DNA from: Sphingobacteriales bacterium
GTDB taxonomy: Bacteria; Bacteroidota; Bacteroidia; Chitinophagales; UBA2359
Assembly: GCA_016700115.1 (NCBI GenBank)
Contig: CP064999.1
Coordinates: 3,162,001-3,226,000 of the forward strand
DNA length: 64,000 nt
Direction: 5' to 3'
Position 1 is the stretch's first letter, and every line of letters begins with the position of its first letter. This document shows, one piece after another, positions 46,588 to 53,660 of this stretch. The position numbers and the translations under genes are program-made. A model generated the notes under the pieces. It worked only from the letters and a program-made list of their open reading frames with translations. It did no database searches and had not been told where the DNA came from.

Positions 46588-47256
46588 ATGAAGTACGGAT
46601 ACTCGATTTATCTGATGGCTTTATTGCTGGCGGTAATGCTTTTTTGCAGTCATTGCCGGTTATCAGAATGTAAAAAAGACGAAAACGGTTGTTTTCCAAT
46701 AGCTTGCAGTAAAGTGCATTTTAATCCTCCAGTTAATTATGAAAAAGTTACTTACAATGATTTCTGGAGCAAATGGACAGGTGACGGAAGTTGTTCTGGT
46801 GGGCTGGATGCAGATTGGAAAGGTTTTTATTGTCATAAAGAAGATACTTTTAAAAAGCTGTATCTGTCTTTCCATAAAGACAGGCTTGACCAAAAGCCAA
46901 GCCGGCCTAATTATACACCTGAAGATTTGGCTGATAGGATTAACTACATTGGCAGCCTCATGCGGGAGGATTTGTTATTGACAATGTACTTTGATGCAGA
47001 AATTGATAAGAATAAAGACAGCCTGTTGATATCGGAGGTGGTAGGCAGAAGCAGAGTTGCATGGAGGTATAAGCGATTAGACGAGTTTAATGAAATGCAG
47101 TTTACGGAACCTATTGACAGCATGTATCATTTTGAAATGACCATACGGGGGCGTGTATTTTTTGTTTATGATATAGCGCGAGACACCATTTTTCCTATAG
47201 AGGAGTACAGAAAAGAAGCTGTCAGGATTTGGAATACCATTGAATTTGAGGATTAA
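46588..47256 (+). CDS. lipoprotein following RHS module 6, candidate immunity protein
   Basis: A 222-residue protein 23 bp after the module 6 stop. A hydrophobic signal (YLMALLLAVMLFCSHC) offers cysteines at 20, 23 and 28 as lipidation sites. The mature part has several cysteines and two aromatic stretches (YNDFWSKWTGDGSCSGGLDA) and ends VRIWNTIEFED. It is unlike the DYPDYPP proteins. The role is inferred from position only. Confidence 0.62.
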   Translation: MKYGYSIYLMALLLAVMLFCSHCRLSECKKDENGCFPIACSKVHFNPPVNYEKVTYNDFWSKWTGDGSCSGGLDADWKGFYCHKEDTFKKLYLSFHKDRLDQKPSRPNYTPEDLADRINYIGSLMREDLLLTMYFDAEIDKNKDSLLISEVVGRSRVAWRYKRLDEFNEMQFTEPIDSMYHFEMTIRGRVFFVYDIARDTIFPIEEYRKEAVRIWNTIEFED

Positions 47257-47329
47257 CACCAACATCCAAATACAAACCAATTTATAGCAAGGTTACATCC
47301 ATACCTGCACCATAACCTGCGAAGTAGGG

Positions 47330-47361
47330 AAAAAGTCCCCTGCAGGGGATTTAGGGGTAAC
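47330..47361 (+). repeat. REP-like palindromic repeat fused to RHS core (copy B)
   Basis: AAAAAGTCCCCTGCAGGGG then ATTTAGGGGTAACC, directly followed by AAGGCTTGCCCATTC of the RHS core. Identical to copies at 33575 and 51955 except for single bases at the edges. Confidence 0.72.
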
Positions 47362-47364
47362 CAA

Positions 47365-48273
47365 GGCTTGCCCATTCAAGAATTATCCACTACCTTCGAT
47401 GGAGAAGGGAATAATTATCAGTACAACGGCAAAGAACTGAACGAGGATTTCGGGTTGCATTGGATGGACTACGGCGCAAGGTGGTACGACCCGCAAATCA
47501 ACAGGTGGGGACAGATTGATCCTTTGGCGGAGAAGTTTTATGCTTGGAGTGGGTATAACTATGTTTTGGGAAATCCGGTGATTTTTGTTGATCCTGATGG
47601 GCGTAACACCGCTTATTATGATCAAGACGGCAAACTTATTCATTATTCTTATGATGATTTGCCTGATGCTGTAACATCAGTTAGCAGCGGAAATATTGAC
47701 AGGTTTCATTCCCTGACCGGCGGGCAAAGGGATGCCTCTTACAGTAATGAAGGCGCAAGCGATATGAGAAATATGGGTGTAAGCTATATGGTGGAAGGCA
47801 TAAAAAATTTCGCTTTGCGGTCTGATGCCAGGCGTGACCAAACAGGCAACTTCTTTGAAGCTGACAGTAACGGTAAAATAGGTCAACCTGCCAAAGTTGA
47901 AAGCAAAAACAATTTATATTCAATTGATGGAAAGAACGTTTATGTTGGGAGTAGCTATAACGACAATATCGGTTCGCATGGTGCGTCTGAATCCCCTAAA
48001 AATTCTGAGGTTTTATTTGGTACTATTGTTTCTGATATCCATAGTCATCCATATAATAATAGAAATCAACTATTTTATTATAAGGATGATGGGACGTATG
48101 GGACGGGACCTGCTGAATTTGGCCCATCTACTCAAGATATCTTGAAATCTCAACCTAGAAATTATTATAGAATAGTAACCGGACGTAACAAAGAAGGAGG
48201 CTTGGAAATATATTTTTATGGAAATAGCGAGGCAAAATCATTCTCTGTTCCACTCAATAAATTTAATAGGTAA
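47365..48273 (+). CDS. RHS module 7, core plus JAB/JAMM CT
   Basis: The core begins at the repeat junction (first usable codon TTG 47368), so expression on its own is doubtful. After YGARWYDPQINRWGQIDPLA and NPVIFVDPDGRN comes a CT of about 230 residues. It resembles the module 5 CT at its start (DGKLIHYSYDDLPDAV) and has the clearest JAMM motif of the array: SDIHSHPYN (His225, His227) and FGPSTQD (Ser254, Asp257). JAB-like domains are established among RHS-linked polymorphic toxins. Its stop overlaps the ATG of the following lipoprotein by one base. Confidence 0.78.
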   Translation, partial: GLPIQELSTTFDGEGNNYQYNGKELNEDFGLHWMDYGARWYDPQINRWGQIDPLAEKFYAWSGYNYVLGNPVIFVDPDGRNTAYYDQDGKLIHYSYDDLPDAVTSVSSGNIDRFHSLTGGQRDASYSNEGASDMRNMGVSYMVEGIKNFALRSDARRDQTGNFFEADSNGKIGQPAKVESKNNLYSIDGKNVYVGSSYNDNIGSHGASESPKNSEVLFGTIVSDIHSHPYNNRNQLFYYKDDGTYGTGPAEFGPSTQDILKSQPRNYYRIVTGRNKEGGLEIYFYGNSEAKSFSVPLNKFNR

Positions 48274-48788
48274 TGAAAATTATATTAGCGTTGTTAAGCA
48301 TTATGTTGTTTTTAAGTTGTCGGAAAAGCACAAACTTGGTGTCTAAAGATATTGAATGTCAGTTTAAATTGGAAGCGTATAGAAAGCTTATTTATTGTGA
48401 ACGAAAACAAAAACGTACTACAAACGGAATGTATGTTGTTCAACCTGTATATAATAGGGGTTGTCAATCTTTAGATGAATACGGGTATATAGAAAATATG
48501 GAAGTTCCTTCATTATTACTTTTGGATATTGTCGTTCAACACAAAATAATTCAAAACGATACTATGTTCTTGTATTTCGAATATTATCATGAAGGTTATT
48601 GCGTAAGCCCCGAATTCCCCGATATATATACGCAGGCCGCTTTCGTTAAAAACAAATTAACGCTAATGTTTCAAGGATCAATTTATTTTAACAAAGACAA
48701 TTTTGATTATAGTATTCTAAAAGATTATGTTGCCAATAATCGACAGTTTGTAAATGTGTGGCTTGGAGAAAATATAAACTGCCGATAG
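48273..48788 (+). CDS. lipoprotein following RHS module 7, candidate immunity protein
   Basis: A 171-residue protein with a clear lipoprotein signal (ILALLSIMLFLSC). Its ATG overlaps the RHS stop codon (TAATG). The mature part is mixed alpha/beta with five cysteines (IECQF, IYCERK, RGCQS, GYCVS, NINCR) and has no recognised family. Tight coupling to the JAMM CT is the basis for the immunity proposal. Confidence 0.68.
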   Translation: MKIILALLSIMLFLSCRKSTNLVSKDIECQFKLEAYRKLIYCERKQKRTTNGMYVVQPVYNRGCQSLDEYGYIENMEVPSLLLLDIVVQHKIIQNDTMFLYFEYYHEGYCVSPEFPDIYTQAAFVKNKLTLMFQGSIYFNKDNFDYSILKDYVANNRQFVNVWLGENINCR

Positions 48789-48809
48789 AGGAACTTCGAA
48801 CATTATGAA

Positions 48810-48925
48810 TGTAGTGGTATAGTTGGATTTTATGAGTACATCATTGCTATCTTCTCGTTCAGATATTCAGAGTTTATTGGGATTCACGAACTCTAAACAC
48901 ATGGTATTCAAGAGTTGTCTGACAA
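48810..48925 (+). pseudogene. tip of an HExxxHG-type CT, joined out of place to module 8
   Basis: The DNA encodes LDFMSTSLLSSRSDIQSLLG in one frame, then IHEL-stop-THGIQELSDK in the next. This matches the module 1 CT (LEFMSTNLLTTRSDIQSLLG, IHEFYSHGILGL). It breaks at ACAAAACAATTTATCAAACG, where the RHS stretch FIKRLIPPTFTN starts, so two unrelated pieces have been recombined. Confidence 0.65.
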
Positions 48926-50172
48926 AACAATTTATCAAACGCCTGATACCGCCCACTTTCACCAATCCCGCCGAAAGTATGCCACCACCGGAAGAACCTC
49001 CGACCAACTGCGACAAACGCGACTATATAGGGGCAGTAGAATACGACAACAATATAGCTGAAGCCTACTATCACGAAGAAGGGCGTATCAACTTGCTACC
49101 GGGCATGAACCTCCGCCACGAATACTCCCTGCGCGACCACTTAGGCAACACCCGCATCTGTTTCACCGACTCCGACAACGACGGAGACCCCGAAATCCTC
49201 CAACAAACCAATTATTATCCTTTCGGCCTGCCCATTCAAGAATTATCCACTACCTTCGATGGGGAAGGGAATAATTATCAATACAACGGCAAAGAACTGA
49301 ACGAAGATTTCGGATTGCATTGGATGGACTACGGCGCAAGGTGGTATGACCCGCAAATTAATAGGTGGGGGCAGATAGATCCTTTGGCGGAGAAGTTTTA
49401 TCACGAAAGCCCTTATGTTTATGTTGGGAATAATCCCGTTGTATTTATAGACCCGCGCGGTATGTCCCGCACCTGGTATTTCTCCGAAAGCGGGCAAATG
49501 ATAGGAAGCCCTTCCAACGATAACCTGCCCGATGCTGTTGTCGTAATTCCCAATTCGCAAGTTGCCGATTTTCGGGATTTGAGAGAAAGCGGTGTTTTTG
49601 GTGATTATCACAGCAACGCGTCGAATCAAAACCTTCGGACACAGGGGATAACTTACCTTACCGGCGGGTTATTGGAATTTGCCGATAAATACGGTAAAGG
49701 CGGCAATGACAATGTTACTTATGATAATGACAAAATAATAAGCATGACCCATAACGGCAAGCCGGTCGAGGGCGGTTTTTTTGCCGAGTGGGGAATCAGA
49801 TTGGGATTAACCCCGAACGGAGAGGTTTTTGCAAAAGGCATAGGCTATACCGACGGTGCATTTAATTACGTCAGCCCCCAATTTGGTGAAGCAGGCAATG
49901 CCCATCTCCACCCCATGCCGGGCGACTACGAGATATTGGTCGGCACCGGCGATAAGCTACAACCCCGAAGGAATCATCCGGTTGAAGGTCACGCGGGCCC
50001 GTCAGATCAAGACAGATTTATTGAAAGCAGTAAAGGCAACCGTTATCACAACATAGCCATAGACCCGAAAAATATGTATTTGTACCGCTCTGAAAAAACA
50101 ATTTACGTTGACGGAAAAAGAACTCATATGCCCGCGTCAAATATTACCGTACCTTTAGAACTCATCAGATGA
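48926..50172 (+). CDS. RHS module 8, pre-core, core and JAB/JAMM-like CT
   Basis: The open frame extends back to 48823 through the toxin-tip remnant, giving 449 residues. RHS sequence starts at FIKRLIPPTFTNPAESMPPP, then RDHLGNTRICF, YYPFGLPIQELSTTF and the core YGARWYDPQINRWGQIDPLA. The CT (about 225-449) is a diverged relative of module 5, with NAHLHPMPGDYE (His361, His363 of the 48823 frame) and GPSDQD (Ser394, Asp397). It overlaps the next lipoprotein gene by ATGA. There is no signal peptide and no RHS N-terminus. Confidence 0.74.
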
Positions 50173-50834
50173 AAGCAATAATATTCTTGGTTTTGAGCAT
50201 GTTTGTTGCAGGTTGTCTCACAAAGCAGACCGATATTGATTATCCCGATTATCCGCCGGGAATAACGGCGCACAATTTACAAACCGAATTCGATACCTGC
50301 CGCTGGTTTCTTTACCGGCTGTACGGGCTGTCCCTTTGCTACACTTACATTGATACCGTATCTATTTACGGGTATCGGTCATTAAAGGGAATAAACAGGG
50401 AATTTCCCTCTTTTGAAATTGCTTTGGATACATTTGCATACCGTGGCGACACCATACTTTTTTTCTACAAGTTCAAAGCGGCAGACAATCTGCATTGTAT
50501 TACTATTGATTATTTCGACAGGTTCGATTCGATACCCGGTACCCCGTTTCCAACGAAAAACGCTATTGCAGTGTCATTATCCCAAGACACGGTGCTGTAT
50601 CTCGCCGAGGGAATTTTCAGGGATAACATAAAAGACCTGAACAATCCCAATGAAAGGTGGTACTTGGGTGGTAGCCGGTACTGGGGTGATTTGTATTCTA
50701 GCCCCCGTCTGAAAAAGATGCAGGAAGAAGACCTCAAAAAATTTATCGTAAACAATCCCGGCAAAACGCATCCTTGGCTGTTAAAACAGGCAAGAAAACG
50801 GGGTTGGCTGCCTGACCAACCAACCGAAAAATAA
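50169..50834 (+). CDS. DYPDYPP-family lipoprotein, type 1 (module 8)
   Basis: A 221-residue protein with a canonical lipobox (IIFLVLSMFVAGC), then IDYPDYPPGITAHNLQTEFD, RWFLYRLYGLSLCYTY, FAYRGDTILFFYKF and HPWLLKQARKRGWLPDQ. It is the counterpart of the module 5 protein at 43620, and most of the differences between them lie in the central part. This parallels the divergence between the two JAMM CTs, as expected for matched toxin/immunity pairs. Confidence 0.75.
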   Translation: MKAIIFLVLSMFVAGCLTKQTDIDYPDYPPGITAHNLQTEFDTCRWFLYRLYGLSLCYTYIDTVSIYGYRSLKGINREFPSFEIALDTFAYRGDTILFFYKFKAADNLHCITIDYFDRFDSIPGTPFPTKNAIAVSLSQDTVLYLAEGIFRDNIKDLNNPNERWYLGGSRYWGDLYSSPRLKKMQEEDLKKFIVNNPGKTHPWLLKQARKRGWLPDQPTEK

Positions 50835-50993
50835 CGATGTTTCCCTTTTTTTCGCAAAACCGCCCGCTGCGATAGGGCTTGTTTGAGTTAATTTACTTAC
50901 CGCAGGTAAAATTACCGGCAACTGTATAGTTCAAAGCAAACGCCCAAATACCGGCATTAAAATAAGAAAACAAAACATTATTAAATTCAGCAA

Positions 50994-51659
50994 ATGAAAA
51001 CGTCTGTACTTATTCTTTTGAGTGTTCTTTTTGCAGGTTGTCTTACCAACCAACCGGCATCGGATTATCCCGATTATCCGCCCAGCATCATTGCACACAA
51101 TCTGGAAGCAGAATTCGACACTGGCCGTTGGTTTCTGTACCGCGAATACGGATTGTCGTTTTGCGAGAAATACAACAATCCGGAAACTTTGGAAGAAGTT
51201 AAGCCCTATAAATGGACACGCAGGGAAATTCCTTTTTTTGAAATAGCATTGGACACTTTTGCTTTTCGGGGCGATACCGTACTTTTTTTTTACAGATTTA
51301 AGGTTAAAGATAACGTGAGTTGTCATTTGGTCAAGGTTGAAGGCAAGTACGAAGGTGCTCAAAACTATACATCGGAGATGGAAAATGCAATTGCGGTTTC
51401 TGTTTCTCAAGATACCGTACTTTATCTTGCCAGTGGAATTCATAAAGACGAAATGAAATACTTAAACCATCCTCGTTCAAGATGGTATCTTGGGGGGTTA
51501 ACAATATTTTCGATTTACAAAGCCGCCAATCCTTTAATGAAAAGGTTGAAAGAAGAAGACCTTAAAGCATTTATCATAAAAAATCCAGATAAAACGCATC
51601 CATGGCTGTTAAAACAGGCAAAAAAACGGGGTTGGCTACAGGAAGAAAAGTCCCAATAG
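50994..51659 (+). CDS. DYPDYPP-family lipoprotein, type 2 (module 8), complete copy
   Basis: The only intact type 2 gene: 221 residues, signal VLILLSVLFAGC, then DYPDYPPSIIAHNLEAEFDT, RWFLYREYGLSFCEKY, FAFRGDTVLFFYRFKV, HPRSRWYLGGLTIF and HPWLLKQAKKRGWLQEE. It is nearly identical to the broken copies in modules 3 and 5, whereas the type 1 proteins have diverged. This suggests different constraints on the two paralogues. Its gene is separated from the type 1 gene by about 160 bp. Confidence 0.75.
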   Translation: MKTSVLILLSVLFAGCLTNQPASDYPDYPPSIIAHNLEAEFDTGRWFLYREYGLSFCEKYNNPETLEEVKPYKWTRREIPFFEIALDTFAFRGDTVLFFYRFKVKDNVSCHLVKVEGKYEGAQNYTSEMENAIAVSVSQDTVLYLASGIHKDEMKYLNHPRSRWYLGGLTIFSIYKAANPLMKRLKEEDLKAFIIKNPDKTHPWLLKQAKKRGWLQEEKSQ

Positions 51660-51895
51660 CATAAACCATCACTTGGATTTACGATGCCACCGGCCGCAAA
51701 CTGCAAAAACGAACCTGTGAACGGCGAGTAGGCGGTGCCACCCCCATCAACATATCCGATGTAAAACGCCCCGAATTTATAGACTCCGTCCGCCACCAAA
51801 GCGAACGCATCAAACACATCAGCACCAACCGCACCCCCTCAGAAACCATTTTAAACATCATAGACTACTACACAGCAACCAACACCAAAATATAA
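51660..51895 (+). pseudogene. RHS YD-repeat fragment (module 9)
   Basis: Continuous with the end of the lipoprotein gene, the sequence reads TITWIYDATGRKLQKRTCER, then a different stretch (GGATPINISDVKRPEFIDSV) and stops at TAA near 51893. It resembles the entry sequence of modules 4 and 6 but diverges after the first 20 residues. Confidence 0.65.
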
Positions 51896-51954
51896 AACTT
51901 AACCAATCGGAGAACCGCTCAATATAACCCCATCAAGTTGCCACGAAGCAAGCA

Positions 51955-51985
51955 AAAAGTCCCCTGCAGGGGATTTAGGGGTAAC
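51955..51985 (+). repeat. REP-like palindromic repeat fused to RHS core (copy C)
   Basis: Same unit as at 33575 and 47330, preceded by ACGAAGCAAGCA as in copy A and followed by AAGGCTTGCCCATTC of the core. Confidence 0.72.
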
Positions 51986-52153
51986 CAAGGCTTGCCCATT
52001 CAAAAACTTTCTCATAACTTTGAAGCACCGGTAGGAGTAGAGGCGAACCTGTATCAGTATAATGTTAAAGAATCTAAGCTCGATTTTTTTGCCAAGCTAA
52101 AACTCGACAGACTTATTGATGAAGGTATAAAAAAATTCGGTTACTGTTCATAG
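51986..52153 (+). pseudogene. truncated RHS core, end of the array
   Basis: LPIQKLSHNFEAPVGVEANL and YQYNVKES are readable, then RHS similarity stops. The remaining residues (LDFFAKLKLDRLIDEGIKKF) are unrelated. This marks the right boundary of the array. Confidence 0.6.
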
Positions 52154-52369
52154 CATGAGTTCTGCCTGTACGGTGATTCAATATTTTATCTAATGTCTTG
52201 TGATTCAATTCGCATAGTTCAATGACGTAACTTTTCATGGATGCGAAATAACCGCAAAAAAATATTAATTTGATAATCAAGCTGCTTGTTAACAGACGAT
52301 AAACTATACATTTTCAATTCATCTTCCGGACATATATAAGCTTTGGTTGGCCGCTACTTTACCCTTTCA
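52154..52369. other. gap after the array
   Basis: AT-rich sequence with no open frame, repeat or hairpin that I can support. Confidence 0.4.
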
Positions 52370-53092
52370 CTATGCCATATACTTAGTACTCAAAAGGCGC
52401 ACCAAGTTCCTTTTGGCAACCGGCAGCAGGGTTTCTTGCAAAGGAAAAGTACAGGGGCTTTGAATGGCAAAAATTGCAGGGTTTGGCAGGTCTTTGTTTC
52501 TTTTTATCAAATCAATTTTGATGTTTTCGTAAGTATTGCTCAGACTGCGGGTATAATTAGAAAAGAAATTGGTTTTAATAGCCCGGTACTTTTCTTCGGC
52601 ATTGTCAAAAATACTGACGCGGTAAGTATAAGCATGTGTTTCTGATGTATTTCCATTGCTGATTAACATATAACCTTCCCCGGCATTTAACGGAACAATT
52701 CCGATGGGTAATATATTGATTTTGGTTTCCACAAATTCATATATCTCGGTTCCGTTGTTGAGGAGTTTTTGCAGCTTTGGGATGGCAAAATTGAGAATAG
52801 TTTCTATTTCGTCAAGATATACATCATCGTTCATTACCTTTTCGTATTCGATGGTAAAGTTTTCGAGATCAATTTTTTCGATTTTTTTGGGAAAATGCCC
52901 GCTGACGGCTTCTTTATTTTTCTGAAGTGAAATCAAACTCCGGTAATGGTAAATCAAATCTGAAAGGAAAGGATACAATCTATGCTCATCGAAGTTGCGA
53001 TGGACTTCCTGTAAGTATGCCAGTAAAATGTATTTTTTATACTCGGCATCAATAAGTCCTTCTGTTAGCCAATTGGAAGATAAGCGGATCAT
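52370..53092 (-). CDS. conserved-looking hypothetical protein
   Basis: A 240-residue soluble protein, mainly helical in the first half (YILLAYLQEVHRNFDEHRLY; DLIYHYRSLISLQKNKEAV) with a beta-rich second half (INILPIGIVPLNAGEGYMLI; YTYRVSIFDNAEEKYRAIKT). There is no signal peptide, membrane segment or motif of known function. It is transcribed divergently from groES, 215 bp apart. I do not recognise a specific family. Confidence 0.68.
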   Translation of the reverse strand: MIRLSSNWLTEGLIDAEYKKYILLAYLQEVHRNFDEHRLYPFLSDLIYHYRSLISLQKNKEAVSGHFPKKIEKIDLENFTIEYEKVMNDDVYLDEIETILNFAIPKLQKLLNNGTEIYEFVETKINILPIGIVPLNAGEGYMLISNGNTSETHAYTYRVSIFDNAEEKYRAIKTNFFSNYTRSLSNTYENIKIDLIKRNKDLPNPAIFAIQSPCTFPLQETLLPVAKRNLVRLLSTKYMA

Positions 53093-53240
53093 AGGATCAG
53101 GATTTTAATTTTTGGAAAGATAATTTAGAACATTTAAAACTGACAAGGTTCAATCAGGAAAAAAGCACATAGTGACAAAATTGCCAATTCTGTCCGTTAT
53201 AATTTCACATAATTCGGAAAATATGGCATAAAATACCGGT

Positions 53241-53256
53241 TGGCATATTTTGTGCA
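53241..53256 (+). promoter_or_regulatory. sigma-54-like -24/-12 element before groES
   Basis: TGGCATATTTTGTGCA has GG and GC 12 bp apart and fits TGGCAY-N5-TTGCA with one change. It lies 67 bp before the groES ATG. A second TGGCATA stands 17 bp upstream (53224-53230). No CIRCE element (TTAGCACTC inverted repeat) is present. Confidence 0.45.
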
Positions 53257-53307
53257 GTATGGGTATTGAAAATTCTTGTTCAATAAAACTAAAAACACAC
53301 TTATTTT

Positions 53308-53583
53308 ATGAGCGTTAACATTAAACCGTTAGCAGACAGAGTAGTAGTAAAGCCGGCAGAAGCCGAAGCAACTACAAAAGGGGGCATTATTATTCCTGAT
53401 TCGGCTAAAGAAAAACCACAACGCGGCACTGTTGTTGCAGTAGGTGGCGGAAAAAAAGACGAGCCATTGACTGTAAAAGTAGGCGATAGCGTTTTGTATG
53501 GTAAATATGCCGGCACAGAACTGACAATCGAAGGGGAAGATTACCTGATTATGCGAGAATCTGACATTTTTGCCGTTGTATAA
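53308..53583 (+). CDS. groES: co-chaperonin GroES
   Basis: A 91-residue protein with the full GroES pattern: IKPLADRVVVKPAEAEATTK, the mobile loop GGIIIPDSAKEKPQRGTVVA, VGDSVLYGKYAGTELTIEGE and DYLIMRESDIFAVV. It forms the heptameric lid of the GroEL chamber. groEL follows after 77 bp in the same operon. Confidence 0.98.
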   Translation: MSVNIKPLADRVVVKPAEAEATTKGGIIIPDSAKEKPQRGTVVAVGGGKKDEPLTVKVGDSVLYGKYAGTELTIEGEDYLIMRESDIFAVV

Positions 53584-53660
53584 TCAAAACGGCAGTTTTT
53601 TTGCTTTTTTTAGTACTTAATTATTTTTAACAAAACAAAACTAAATAAACGTATAACATT

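Noticed and set aside
51515..51817. Minus-strand 100-codon frame over the last lipoprotein
   Set aside because: It is antisense to the conserved lipoprotein end and the YD repeat, which are supported by paralogues.
29462..52153. Integron-like cassette array
   Set aside because: No attC-like imperfect palindromes follow each lipoprotein gene and no integrase is in the window. Homology in the RHS cores is the simpler route for exchange.
53158..53307. CIRCE/HrcA operator before groES
   Set aside because: No TTAGCACTC-N9-GAGTGCTAA-like repeat is present.
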